A DNA stretch of 64,000 nt from CAIWHR01 sp963830485 (GCA_963830485.1 CAWHNE010000029.1:186001-250000); one strand, 5' to 3'. Shown: positions 9,415 to 18,610, counted from the stretch's first letter. Program-made: numbers and translations. Notes: generated by a model not told the origin, from the sequence alone.

Positions 9415-10694
9415 CGGTCCTGTCGCTGACATTCCTGCTGTTCCTGATTCTCGGCGTGCCGGTCGCGTTCGCGATCGGCCTGTCGGCCGTCTGCACGATC
9501 CTCTACGAAGGCCTGCCCGTGGCGGTGGTCTTCCAGCGGATGGTCGCGGGAATGACGGTGTTTTCGTTCCTGGCGATCCCATTCTTCATTTTCGCCGGCG
9601 AGCTCATGCTCTACGGCGGCATCGCCGATCGCATCGTCGCGTTCGCGAAGAGCCTGGTCGGCCACATCCGCGGTGGCCTCGGCATGTCGAACGTCGTCGC
9701 ATGCACGCTGTTCGGCGGCGTGTCCGGCTCTCCGGTCGCCGACGTCTCGGCGATGGGCGCCGTGATGATCCCGATGATGAAGCGCGAAGGCTATGCCGCC
9801 GACTACGCGGTGAACGTGACCACGCATGCGGCGCTGGTCGGCGCGCTGATGCCGACGTCGCACAACATGATCATCTATTCGCTGGCGGCCGGCGGCAAGG
9901 TGTCGATTGCCGCGCTGATCCTCGCCGGTCTGGTGCCGGCACTGATCCTCACGCTGTGCAACCTGACGGCTGCGTACCTCGTCGCGGTCAAGCGCGGCTA
10001 CCCGGCCGGAAAGTGGCCGGGCTGGAGTGTCGTGCTCTGGTCGTTCGTTGCGTCGGTTCCCGGCCTGTTCGTCGTCGTCATCATCATCACCGGCATCCTG
10101 TCGGGCGTGTTCACGGCGACCGAGTCGGCGTCGGTGGCGGTGATCTACGCGCTGCTGATGACGGTGCTCGTCTACCGCAGCCTGTCGTGGGAGAACTTTC
10201 TCAAGGCCGCGGCGAAGGCCGTCAAGACCACGGGCATCATCCTGCTCTTGATCGGCATCTCGGCGACGTTCGGTTATCTGATCAGTCTCTACAGCGTCGC
10301 CGATCTCACCGGGAAGGCGCTTTCCGCGGTTTCAACCAGCCCGTGGATGATATTCTTCCTGGTCAACCTCATCCTGTTCGTCCTCGGGACATTCCTGGAT
10401 ATGGCGGCGACGATCCTGATCTGCACGCCGATCTTCCTGCCGATCTGCCAGCAGTACGGAATGGATCCGGTGCAATTCGGGATGGTCATGCTCATCAACT
10501 GTGCGCTTGGGCTCAACACGCCGCCCGTCGGCACGACGCAGTTCGTCGGCTGCGCGATCGGCGGCGTCTCCATCGGGTACGTGATGCGGACGATCTGGCC
10601 GTTCTACGGGGCGCTCGTCGCCGCGCTGTTCCTCGTGACCTATGTCCCAGCATTCTCGATGTGGCTGCCGCGTGCCTTCGGTTACCTTGGTTGA
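9405..10694 (+). CDS. dctM: TRAP transporter large permease DctM
   Basis: A 429-residue polytopic membrane protein, the Na+-coupled channel subunit of the TRAP system. ATG at 9405 lies inside the end of dctQ. The DctM signature is present: LGVPVAFAIGLSA at the start, FAGELMLYGGIADRI, GVSGSPVADVSAMGAVMIP (the first Na+/substrate loop), and the repeated motif near the end, LGLNTPPVGTTQFVGCAIGG. Roughly twelve hydrophobic helices. The length is normal and the frame is intact. Confidence 0.94.
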   Translation: MALTVLSLTFLLFLILGVPVAFAIGLSAVCTILYEGLPVAVVFQRMVAGMTVFSFLAIPFFIFAGELMLYGGIADRIVAFAKSLVGHIRGGLGMSNVVACTLFGGVSGSPVADVSAMGAVMIPMMKREGYAADYAVNVTTHAALVGALMPTSHNMIIYSLAAGGKVSIAALILAGLVPALILTLCNLTAAYLVAVKRGYPAGKWPGWSVVLWSFVASVPGLFVVVIIITGILSGVFTATESASVAVIYALLMTVLVYRSLSWENFLKAAAKAVKTTGIILLLIGISATFGYLISLYSVADLTGKALSAVSTSPWMIFFLVNLILFVLGTFLDMAATILICTPIFLPICQQYGMDPVQFGMVMLINCALGLNTPPVGTTQFVGCAIGGVSIGYVMRTIWPFYGALVAALFLVTYVPAFSMWLPRAFGYLG

Positions 10695-10826
10695 GCCCGC
10701 CGTTGCCGCCCGTTCTATCCCGGCTTGCCGGAGCGGTCTAAACTTGCGCCCAGGCCAGCGTCTGCCGATGCCCGGAGACCGGTTCACCCTTGCGGTACCC
10801 ACTACCTAACCAGGAGGAGGAGATCC

Positions 10827-12035
10827 ATGAGTTCGCTGCCATCGAATCGAACGAACCGCCGCTATGGCGCGTTCCCGGGGGCCGTCGCCGCGCTCGCGCT
10901 CTGCCTCGCCGGGATCGTGCCGGCGACTGCGCAGGTCCCGGCGCTGCCGAAGAGCCCGGTCACGATCAACATCGTCGACGTCGCGGGAGACCTTGCGCTC
11001 ACGCAGGATGCGATCGAGCTCTACGCGAAGAAGAATCCGAATCTCGTGTCGAAGTTCAACTTCACGAAGGCGCCGTCGCCCGAGTTGCCGGGCAAGCTCA
11101 AGGCGATGCAGGGGGCGGGCCGCAGCGACATCGATCTCGTGCTGACGGGCACCGACTTCCTCGCCGCCGGGATCGAGCAGGGGCTGCTCGTCAAGTTGCT
11201 GCCCGAGTACGCGTCGAAATTCCCGAACCTGACGGCGAACTACCAGCCAGCCGCCGCGAAGATGCAGGAGCTGGCACAGAACCAGGGCATCGAAGTCGTG
11301 TTCATGCCGGCGGGCCCGCTGCTCGAGTACAACCCGGCCAAGGTGAAGCAGGTGCCGACGACGCCGGCGGAGCTGCTCGCGTGGTGCAAGGCCAATCCCA
11401 ATCGCCTCATCTACGCGCGGCCGGCGAACTCCGGGCCGGGGCGCACGTTCATCATGGGGCTGCCGTTCATTCTCGGCGACAAGGACCCGAAGGATCCGGT
11501 CAAGGGTTGGGACAAGACGTGGGCGTATCTCAAGGAGCTCAACTCGTGCATCGAGTACTACCCGACGGGCACCGGCGCCGTGATGAAGGAGCTGGGTGAA
11601 GGCTCGCGCGACATGACCGTGACGATGACCGGCTGGGACCTGAACCCGCGCGTGCTCGGCATCGTGCCGAAGGAGTTCAAAGTGGCGCCGTTCAAGGGCA
11701 TGACCTGGGTCAACGACGCGCACTACATGGTGATCCCGAAGGGCGTGCCGCCCGAAAAGGTCGCTGTGGTGCTCGACCTGATGGCGTTCCTGCTCACGCC
11801 CGAGGCGCAGGCCTACACGTACGACAAGGGCTACTTCTATCCGGGGCCGGCGGTGAAGGGCGTCCCGCTGTCGATGGCGCCGAAGGAAAGCCAGGACGCT
11901 GTGATGGAGTTCGGCCGGCCCGAGTACGAGAAGTGGCTCACCGAGTTCCCGCACACGCAGTCGCTGCCGCCGGCGGCGCAGGTCGAGGCGTTCCGGATCT
12001 GGGACGAGCAGGTCGGCGCGAAGATCAAGAAATGA
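10827..12035 (+). CDS. ABC transporter extracellular solute-binding protein
   Basis: A 402-residue periplasmic binding protein (family 1). ATG at 10827 follows a strong AGGAGGAGG. Signal peptide with a positively charged head (SNRTNRRYG) and hydrophobic core ending at TAQVPA. The fold is that of the polyamine/iron/sugar type: VDVAGDLALTQDAIELYAKK early, LTGTDFLAAG, and WDLNPRVLG and MVIPKGVPPEK later. The following genes supply a PotA-like ATPase and two permeases. Its position inside the uronate cluster suggests a pectin- or uronate-derived substrate, but polyamine or other organic ligands cannot be excluded. Confidence 0.9.
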   Translation: MSSLPSNRTNRRYGAFPGAVAALALCLAGIVPATAQVPALPKSPVTINIVDVAGDLALTQDAIELYAKKNPNLVSKFNFTKAPSPELPGKLKAMQGAGRSDIDLVLTGTDFLAAGIEQGLLVKLLPEYASKFPNLTANYQPAAAKMQELAQNQGIEVVFMPAGPLLEYNPAKVKQVPTTPAELLAWCKANPNRLIYARPANSGPGRTFIMGLPFILGDKDPKDPVKGWDKTWAYLKELNSCIEYYPTGTGAVMKELGEGSRDMTVTMTGWDLNPRVLGIVPKEFKVAPFKGMTWVNDAHYMVIPKGVPPEKVAVVLDLMAFLLTPEAQAYTYDKGYFYPGPAVKGVPLSMAPKESQDAVMEFGRPEYEKWLTEFPHTQSLPPAAQVEAFRIWDEQVGAKIKK

Positions 12036-12038
12036 CGT

Positions 12039-12109
12039 TATCCCGTCGCGGAGGACGCGACGGGATAGCACTCCGCGTTGAACCGGCGACGGCGTCGCCG
12101 GTTAACGCG
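12039..12109 (+). other. Two strong stem-loops between binding protein and ATPase genes
   Basis: First hairpin at 12039-12067: TATCCCGTCGCG-GAGGA-CGCGACGGGATA, a perfect 12-bp stem starting four bases after the stop. Second at 12075-12109: CGCGTT(G)AACCGGCGAC-GGC-GTCGCCGGTTAACGCG with one bulged base. Neither ends in a T-run. As after dctP, these probably cap and stabilise the binding-protein mRNA and lower read-through into the ATPase and permease genes. Confidence 0.65.
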
Positions 12110-12149
12110 ACGTCGTTCATGTAGCACGCGAGCGCCTGACCAACTGCCC

Positions 12150-13226
12150 ATGAAGCACGACTTCAACGAGCTCAAGCTCGACGGCGTCTCGCGCCGCTTC
12201 GCCGGCGCCGGCGGCAAGGCGTTCAACGCGCTGTCCGAGATGACGCTTACTATCCGGCGGGGCGAGTTCATCGCGCTGCTCGGACCCTCGGGCTGCGGCA
12301 AATCGACGGCGCTGAACTGTATTGCCGGACTGCTGCCGCTATCGGATGGCAGCATCTGGCTCGACGAGCTGCGCATCGACACGCTGCCGCCGGAGAAACG
12401 TGGCTTCGGAATGGTGTTCCAGAACTACGCGCTGTTCCCCCACATGAGCGTGGCAAAGAACGTGGGCTTTGGCCTTCGGATGCGCGATGTGCCGCCGGCC
12501 GAGGCCGCCGCCCGCGTCAATCGCGCGCTCGAGCTCGTGCAGCTCACCGGCCAGGAGCACAAGCTGCCGGGGCAGCTCTCGGGCGGCCAGCAGCAGCGCG
12601 TCGCGATAGCGCGCGCGATCGTCATCGAGCCGCCGCTGATCTTGATGGACGAGCCGCTGTCGAATCTCGACGCGAAATTGAGAATCGAGACGCGCTCCGA
12701 GATCCGCCGCATCCACCGCGAGCTCGACCGCGCGACGATCTACGTCACACACGACCAGGACGAGGCGCTGTCGCTGGCCGACCGCATCGTCGTGATGAAG
12801 GACGGTGTCGTCCAGCAGGTGGCCGCGCCGCAGGAGGTATACGCGCAGCCGGCGAATCTCGACGTTGCGCGCTTCATGGGCTATCGCAACGTCGTCGAGT
12901 TCGGCGTCGAACGCGAGGACGGGAATCGCATCGTGCTCGCGCGCGACGGCGTTCGGATCCACGGCACATGCAAGCAGGCGCTCGCGGGGAGGGCAGCGTT
13001 CGTCGCGATGCGGCCGGACGAGATCGTCGTCGGTGACGGGCCCGACGGCTTGAACACGCTCGCTGGCCGCGTCGACGTCGTCGAGTACGGCGGCCGCGAC
13101 TCGCTGGTCGACGTCATCATGAACGACGGAACGCGGCTGCACGTGCGCACGCACGTCCCGGTCGCCGTCGGCGACAGCGTGCGGGTCCACGTGCCGCCGG
13201 AGCGTGCGCTCGTCTATCCGGGCTGA
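12150..13226 (+). CDS. ABC transporter ATP-binding protein (PotA/UgpC-like)
   Basis: A 358-residue ATPase. Walker A is GPSGCGKST, the Q-loop MVFQNYALFPHMSV, the signature LSGGQQQRVAIARA, Walker B ILMDEPLSNLDAKLR and the H-loop VTHDQDEALSLADR. A C-terminal TOBE domain (about residues 245-358) marks it as an importer ATPase of the CUT1/spermidine type. The start ATG at 12150 lies 114 bp after the binding-protein stop, beyond two hairpins. Overlaps nothing; the permease begins 2 bp after its stop. Confidence 0.93.
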   Translation: MKHDFNELKLDGVSRRFAGAGGKAFNALSEMTLTIRRGEFIALLGPSGCGKSTALNCIAGLLPLSDGSIWLDELRIDTLPPEKRGFGMVFQNYALFPHMSVAKNVGFGLRMRDVPPAEAAARVNRALELVQLTGQEHKLPGQLSGGQQQRVAIARAIVIEPPLILMDEPLSNLDAKLRIETRSEIRRIHRELDRATIYVTHDQDEALSLADRIVVMKDGVVQQVAAPQEVYAQPANLDVARFMGYRNVVEFGVEREDGNRIVLARDGVRIHGTCKQALAGRAAFVAMRPDEIVVGDGPDGLNTLAGRVDVVEYGGRDSLVDVIMNDGTRLHVRTHVPVAVGDSVRVHVPPERALVYPG

Positions 13227-13228
13227 CG

Positions 13229-14104
13229 ATGGCCGCCGCCGCTCCGCCGCTTGCCCGCGCGCCCTTTGACCGCGCGCTGTGGCTGGTCGTTCCGGCGGCG
13301 GCCTTCATGCTGCTGTTGTTCGTCTATCCCTTCCTCTACGGGCTCTTCCTGTCGTTCGAGCCGAAGGAAGCGCTGACCGTCGAGAACTACCGCCGTTTCT
13401 TCAGCGACGAGCGACTGTGGCCGACGATCTGGACGACGTTGCGGCTCGCCTTGCCCGCGACGATCCTCAACGTGTTCGTCGCACTGCCGATCGCCTACAA
13501 GATGCGCACCCGGTCACGCTATCAGCGGTTCGTGACGACGGTGCTGGTGATTCCGATCACGCTCGGCACCGTGCTGATCGCGGAGGGCATGCTGACGTAT
13601 TTCGGGCCCCGGGGCTGGCTGTCGCAGTTCCTTCAGTTCTTTCATCTCTACGACGGCCCGATCCGCCTCACCCACAACTACTGGGGCGTGCTGATCTCGC
13701 TCGTGATCTCGGGCTTTCCGTTCGCGTTCCTGCTGATCCTGTCGTACATCACGGGCATCGACCCGGTGCTCGCGCGCGCGGCGGCTACGCTCGGCGCCAA
13801 TCCGACCGCGCAATTCCGCCACATCTATCTGCCGTTGCTCGCGCCGGGCCTCGCGATGTGCTTCTGCCTCGCGTTCGTGCAGGCATTCTCGGTATTTCCG
13901 TCGGCCGTGCTGCTCGGCGCGCCAGCCGGACCGACGCGCGTGATCTCGATCGCCGCGTACGAAGCCGCGTTCGAGCAATACGACTATTCGCTTGCGTCGG
14001 CGATCGCGATGATCATGGGGTTCGTGCAGCTCGTGATCGTCGCCGCCGTGCTTGGCCTTCGCAACGCGTTCTATCGCGGACCGGTCGTCGGGGGGAAGGG
14101 GTAG
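13229..14104 (+). CDS. ABC transporter permease, first subunit
   Basis: A 291-residue inner membrane protein with six hydrophobic segments. The EAA loop that contacts the ATPase is visible as ARAAATLGANPTAQFRHIYLP near residue 185. The N-terminus (PFDRALWLVVPAAAFMLLLF) is typical of PotB-like permeases. Starts 2 bp after the ATPase stop, so the genes form one operon. Confidence 0.92.
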   Translation: MAAAAPPLARAPFDRALWLVVPAAAFMLLLFVYPFLYGLFLSFEPKEALTVENYRRFFSDERLWPTIWTTLRLALPATILNVFVALPIAYKMRTRSRYQRFVTTVLVIPITLGTVLIAEGMLTYFGPRGWLSQFLQFFHLYDGPIRLTHNYWGVLISLVISGFPFAFLLILSYITGIDPVLARAAATLGANPTAQFRHIYLPLLAPGLAMCFCLAFVQAFSVFPSAVLLGAPAGPTRVISIAAYEAAFEQYDYSLASAIAMIMGFVQLVIVAAVLGLRNAFYRGPVVGGKG

Positions 14105-14215
14105 CCGAATGAGCCAAGGAGCAGGGGCACCGCGGAGCGGAGATGCGACCAGGCGAACGAAGGCGCGGCCGACTCCGCGGTGTGCCTGCCCATGCCATCG
14201 TCGCGGAGGCCGTTG

Positions 14216-15076
14216 ATGACCGCGCGCTCCGGGACAATCGACAAGCGCTGGCTCGACACCGCGTGGAGCGGCTTGCTGTGGGGCCTGATGACGGTCTTCG
14301 TCGTCAACATCGGCCTGATGATCGCCGCGGTCGCGACCTCGTCGTTTGCACGGCGTTGGCTTGGCACGTGGCTGCCTGATGGCTGGACGGCGACGTGGTA
14401 CACCGCGGCCTGGAAGGAGTTCCAGCTCGGCTCCGTGCTGTGGGTCACCGTAGAGGTCGTGTTCGCCGTCGTGTTCCTCGCGCTCGTGATCGGCGTTCCC
14501 GCGGCGTACACGCTGGCGCGACGCAACTTCATCGGCAAGCGCGCCCTCATGCTCCTGTTCCTGCTGCCGTTGATGGTGCCACCCATCACGTACGGCATCC
14601 CGCTCGCGACCGTGCTCTACAAGGTGCACCTCGCAGGAACGATCTACGGCGTCATCCTCGCCAACCTGATCCCGGCAGCGCCATTCGTAATTCTCGTGAT
14701 GACGCCGTTCATCGAGCAGATCGACGCGAACCTCGAGTCGGCGGCCCGCGTGTTCGGCGCGAGCACGCTCCGGATGTTCTGGCACGTGCTCGTGCCGCTC
14801 CTCGCGCCAGGCATACTGGCCGCGTCGCTGCTCGTCCTCGTGCGCACGATCGCGCTGTTCGAGCTGACCTTCCTCACCGCGGGACCGGACTCGCAGACGC
14901 TGGTCGTCGCGCTCTATTACGCGGTGTTCGCGGCGGGCGTGCGCGCTCCGCAGTCGGTCGACGCGATGGCGATGATCTACATGGGGGTAACGCTCGTGTG
15001 GCTGCTGATCGCGCTGCGCTTCGTGAACCCGACGCAGCTCGTGAGCCGGGTGAAGGAACACCCGCGGGCGGCTTAG
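14216..15076 (+). CDS. ABC transporter permease, second subunit
   Basis: A 286-residue PotC-like inner membrane protein. ATG at 14216 is chosen because GGAGG precedes it; an upstream in-frame ATG at 14180 lacks a good site. Six hydrophobic segments; the EAA loop reads LESAARVFGASTLRMFWHVL near residue 175. It ends exactly where a structured repeat starts: the TAG stop shares two bases with the left arm of that element. Confidence 0.92.
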   Translation: MTARSGTIDKRWLDTAWSGLLWGLMTVFVVNIGLMIAAVATSSFARRWLGTWLPDGWTATWYTAAWKEFQLGSVLWVTVEVVFAVVFLALVIGVPAAYTLARRNFIGKRALMLLFLLPLMVPPITYGIPLATVLYKVHLAGTIYGVILANLIPAAPFVILVMTPFIEQIDANLESAARVFGASTLRMFWHVLVPLLAPGILAASLLVLVRTIALFELTFLTAGPDSQTLVVALYYAVFAAGVRAPQSVDAMAMIYMGVTLVWLLIALRFVNPTQLVSRVKEHPRAA

Positions 15077-15345
15077 GAACCTGTCGGGCCTGCGCTCACG
15101 AATGCGTTGCTGGGCCAAAAGGCGATGGATGCTAGGCGCGAGGCGCCGCGAATATCGAGAATATTCGCAAGCCGACCAACGACGCAGACACGCCTTTTGG
15201 CAGCAACCCGAAGGGACGGGGCGAGTTGCGCGCATTTCTGCGTTGCTCGCCCTCGCCATACTCTCGATATGCCTTCGGGCTCGCGCCCTGAACTGTGCGC
15301 AACTCGCCTCCGTCGCATGCGCGAACGCGGGCCCGACAGGCTCCT
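15075..15345. repeat. Structured inverted-repeat element, copy 1
   Basis: A 271-bp element filling the gap between the permease stop and the uxuB start. The outer arms 15075-15106 and 15314-15345 match as an imperfect inverted repeat (27 of 32 positions, the ends being AGGAACCTGTCGGGCC and GGCCCGACAGGCTCCT). Inside are two further arms: A closed by GCCAAAAGGCG/CGCCTTTTGGC (15114-15124 with 15191-15201), holding a hairpin GCGAATAT-CGAGA-ATATTCGC at 15148-15168; and B closed by GGCGAGTTGCGC/GCGCAACTCGCC (15220-15231 with 15297-15308). Folded, this is a three-way junction. A second copy follows uxaC. Confidence 0.8.
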
Positions 15346-15348
15346 AAC

Positions 15349-16824
15349 GTGAGCGCGACGCTGTCGCTCGCGACGCTCGCGCGTGCTTTCGCGGCCGTCG
15401 CGCGGCCGGGCTACGACGTCGCGGCAACGCGAGTCGGGATCGTCCACCTCGGGCTGGGCGCCTTCCACCGCGCGCACCAGGCGATCTATACGGACTCCGT
15501 CCTGGCGCGCGATCCGCGCTGGGGCATCTGCGGGGTGAGTCTCAAGACGCCGCACGCGACGCTCGCGCTGACCGCGCAGGACGGGCTCTACACGGCGCTC
15601 GAGAAGAGCGCGTCCGGCGCCCGCGCGCGAATCGTCGGGTCGGTGCGCGAAGCGCTGTTTCTCGGAGCCGACCGCGCCCGCGTCGTCGCCCGAATGGCCG
15701 CTCCCGACGTTCGCGTGGTAACACTGACGGTCACCGAGAAGGGCTACTGCCACGACCCGGCGACCGGTCGGCTCAACCTCGCGCATCCGGAGATCGCGCG
15801 CGACCTCGCCCAGCCCGACGCGGCGACGAGCGCGCCGGGGCTCCTCGTCGCTGGGCTCGCCGCGCGCCGGGCGGCGGGCGCGGGGCCGGTCAATGTCGTC
15901 TGCTGCGACAACCTCCCGCACAACGGCCGCGTCGTCGCGGCGATCGCGACCGCGTTCGCGCAGGCGCGCGACCCCGCGCTCGCAGACTGGATCGGGGAGA
16001 ACGTCGCGTTTCCGTCGACGATGGTCGACCGCATCGTGCCGGCGACGACCGACGCCGATGTCGCCGACGTCGGGCGCCTGGTCGGTCTCGCCGACGCGGT
16101 GCCGGTCGTGTTCGAGCCCTTCCGGCAGTGGGTGATCGAGGACCGGTTCACGGCGGCGCGCCCGGCCTGGGAAGACGACGGTGCGGAGCTCGTCGCCGAC
16201 GTTGCGCCGTTCGAGACGATGAAGCTCCGCCTGCTGAACGGCAGCCACTCGACGCTCGCTTATTTGGGCTTTCTCGCCGGTCACGCGACGATCTGGCAGG
16301 CGTCGTCGGACACGCAGCTCGCGACGCTGGTCGAACGCCAGATGGTCGAGGAGATCGTGCCGACGCTCGTCGCGCCACCGCGCACGGACCTCGCCGCGTA
16401 CTGCGCGCAGCTCTTGACGCGCTTCCGCAATCCCGCGCTGCCGCATCGGACGCAGCAGATCGCGATGGACGGCTCGCAGAAACTGCCGCAGCGTCTGCTC
16501 GGCACCGTCCGCGATCGGATCGCCGCCGGTGCGTCGTACGCGCACCTCGCGCTTGCCGTCGCCGGCTGGATCCGGTACGCGAGCGGCACGGACGAACAGG
16601 GGGGCGCGATCGCCGTGTCCGACCCGATGGCCGCGGCCTTTGCGAATATCGTGACGGCCGCGGGGAGCGACCCGGCGCGGATTGCCGGCGGCTTTCTCGA
16701 CCTCGAAGCGGTGTTCGGTGATCTCGGCGCGCACGCGGCTTTCCGCGCCGCTGTCACGCGCAACGTGGTCGCGCTGTTCAAGGATGGCGTGCGTGCGACG
16801 CTGGCGAATCACCTCACTGGTTGA
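15349..16824 (+). CDS. uxuB: Fructuronate reductase / mannitol dehydrogenase family (UxuB)
   Basis: NAD-dependent polyol/uronate dehydrogenase of about 491 residues that interconverts D-fructuronate and D-mannonate in glucuronate breakdown. The GTG at 15349 gives the usual N-terminus; the Rossmann region has GIVHLGLGAFHRAHQA, and the C-terminal catalytic domain has KLRLLNGSHSTLAYLGFLAG with the conserved Lys-Asn-His set, followed by MDGSQKLPQR. No clear ribosome binding site is visible because the upstream sequence is the end of the structured repeat. It is paired with uxaC four bases downstream, which supports uronate rather than mannitol as substrate. Confidence 0.9.
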   Translation: MSATLSLATLARAFAAVARPGYDVAATRVGIVHLGLGAFHRAHQAIYTDSVLARDPRWGICGVSLKTPHATLALTAQDGLYTALEKSASGARARIVGSVREALFLGADRARVVARMAAPDVRVVTLTVTEKGYCHDPATGRLNLAHPEIARDLAQPDAATSAPGLLVAGLAARRAAGAGPVNVVCCDNLPHNGRVVAAIATAFAQARDPALADWIGENVAFPSTMVDRIVPATTDADVADVGRLVGLADAVPVVFEPFRQWVIEDRFTAARPAWEDDGAELVADVAPFETMKLRLLNGSHSTLAYLGFLAGHATIWQASSDTQLATLVERQMVEEIVPTLVAPPRTDLAAYCAQLLTRFRNPALPHRTQQIAMDGSQKLPQRLLGTVRDRIAAGASYAHLALAVAGWIRYASGTDEQGGAIAVSDPMAAAFANIVTAAGSDPARIAGGFLDLEAVFGDLGAHAAFRAAVTRNVVALFKDGVRATLANHLTG

Positions 16825-16828
16825 TCCC

Positions 16829-18247
16829 ATGACCCGGATACCCATCGACCTTCATCCCGACCGCCTCTTCCCCGCCGATCCCGCCACGCGCGACCTTGCG
16901 CGGCGCCTCTACGCGACGGTCAAGGACCTGCCGATCGTGAGCCCGCATGGACACACCGATCCGCAGTGGTTCGCCGACGACGCGCCGTTCGCGAACGCGT
17001 CGGCGCTGTTCATCACGCCGGACCATTACGTGTTCCGGATGCTCTACAGCCAGGGCATCCGCCTCGAGGACCTCGGCATCCCGCGCCGCGACGGCGCTCC
17101 GGTCGAGCTGGACGCGCGCCGCATCTGGCGGACGTTCGCCGCCAACTATCACCTATTCCGCGGCACGCCCACGCGCATCTGGCTCGATCACGCGTTCGCG
17201 ACGGTGTTCGGCATCGACGAGCGCCTGACCCCCGAGTCGGCCGACCGCATGTTCGATCGGATCAACGATTCCCTGCGCCAGCCCGCGTTCCGTCCACGCG
17301 CACTGTTCGAGCGATTCAACCTCGAGGTGCTGGCGACGACCGAGTCGCCGCTCGACCCGCTCGCGCATCACGCCAAGCTTCGCGCGTCGGGGTGGAAGGG
17401 GCGCGTGATCACTGCGTACCGCCCCGATCCTGTCGTCGATCCGGAGTTCGACGGTTTCCGGGACAACGTTGCCGCTTTCAGCACCATCACCGGCGAGAAC
17501 ACGGCGACCTGGCGCGGCTATCTCGCCGCGCATCGCAACCGCCGCGCTTTCTTCAAGTCGATGGGCGCGACGTCGACCGACCACGGCCATCCGACGGCGC
17601 GGACGTGCGACTTCGGTGAGGCCGAGTGCCAGCGTTTGCTCGACCGTGCGCTCGCGGGCACCGCCACGTCAGAAGACGCCGAGGCGTTCCGCGGCCAGGT
17701 GCTGACCGAAATGGCGCGGATGAGCCTCGACGACGGGCTCGTGATGCAGATCCACCCCGGCAGTTTCCGCAACCACAACCCGGGGATCTTCCGCGACTTC
17801 GGCCGCGACAAGGGCGCCGACATCCCGACGCCGACCGATTACGTCCGCGCATTGAAGCCGCTGCTCGACCGCTTCGGCAACGAGCGCGGGCTGACCGTGA
17901 TCCTGTTCACGCTCGACGAGACTGTCTATTCGCGCGAGCTGGCGCCGCTCGCGGGCCACTACCCGATCCTCAAGCTCGGCCCGCCATGGTGGTTCTTCGA
18001 CAGCGCCGGAGGGATGCTCCGTTTCCGCGAGGAGACGACGGAGACCGCGGGCTTCGCGAACACGGTCGGCTTCAACGACGACACGCGAGCGTTCCTGTCG
18101 ATTCCCGCGCGCCACGACGTCGCGCGCCGGATCGACTGCCGCTATCTGGCTAACCTCACGGTCGAGCATCGCATCGGAGAGGATGAAGCGTTCGAACTCG
18201 CGCCGGAGCTCGCCTACGGGCTCGCGAAACGGGCGTACCGGCTCTAG
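16829..18247 (+). CDS. uxaC: Glucuronate isomerase UxaC
   Basis: Converts D-glucuronate to D-fructuronate (and galacturonate to tagaturonate), the step before UxuB. 472 residues from ATG at 16829, which starts four bases after the uxuB stop. Amidohydrolase-superfamily features are seen: LPIVSPHGHTDPQWFADD near residue 30 (metal-binding His pair), LATTESPLDPLAHH, MQIHPGSFRNHN and FDSAGGMLRFREE near the C-terminus. Full length and uninterrupted. Its TAG stop lies inside the left arm of the second structured repeat. Confidence 0.93.
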   Translation: MTRIPIDLHPDRLFPADPATRDLARRLYATVKDLPIVSPHGHTDPQWFADDAPFANASALFITPDHYVFRMLYSQGIRLEDLGIPRRDGAPVELDARRIWRTFAANYHLFRGTPTRIWLDHAFATVFGIDERLTPESADRMFDRINDSLRQPAFRPRALFERFNLEVLATTESPLDPLAHHAKLRASGWKGRVITAYRPDPVVDPEFDGFRDNVAAFSTITGENTATWRGYLAAHRNRRAFFKSMGATSTDHGHPTARTCDFGEAECQRLLDRALAGTATSEDAEAFRGQVLTEMARMSLDDGLVMQIHPGSFRNHNPGIFRDFGRDKGADIPTPTDYVRALKPLLDRFGNERGLTVILFTLDETVYSRELAPLAGHYPILKLGPPWWFFDSAGGMLRFREETTETAGFANTVGFNDDTRAFLSIPARHDVARRIDCRYLANLTVEHRIGEDEAFELAPELAYGLAKRAYRL

Positions 18248-18521
18248 CAGCCTGATGCAGAACCCCCCATGAGCCGCGTTTCGGACGAGATGGCCCCGGA
18301 TACTAGGCGGTGCTCGCGTCGAATAGCCGTCGCTATTCGCAAGGCTAGCGACGAAGCAGACGGGGCCATATCGTCGAAACCCGTATGGGCAGCGGCGTGC
18401 CGGGATGGGATGCGCGGAGTGGTGAGCGACGTGTGGTCGACCCCACACGAGCGAGCTGCGACAAAGCAGACCGCCCGGCACGCCGCTGCGCGGCCATGAC
18501 GGGTTCTGCGTCAGGCTGCTA
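18245..18521. repeat. Structured inverted-repeat element, copy 2
   Basis: A 277-bp element starting at the uxaC stop codon. Outer arms TAGCAGCCTGATGCAGAACC (from 18245) and GGTTCTGCGTCAGGCTGCTA (to 18521) pair almost perfectly. Arm A is closed by ATGGCCCCG/CGGGGCCAT (18290-18298 with 18361-18369) around the hairpin CGAATAGC-CGTC-GCTATTCG (18320-18339). Arm B is closed by a perfect 16-bp stem GCAGCGGCGTGCCGGG (18389-18404 with 18474-18489) around GTGTGG-TCGAC-CCCACAC. Shares with copy 1 the layout and core words GATRCTAGGCG, TATTCGCAAG and ACGAMGCAGA-like, while the paired arms differ in sequence. Confidence 0.8.
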
Positions 18522-18610
18522 GGAGTGACAGGGCGTCGCGCATTGCCGCGCGGAACGGTCGGGCGTATCGTGGCCCGCTGCTGCCGGCGACGCCGGCACT
18601 CGCGGAGACG

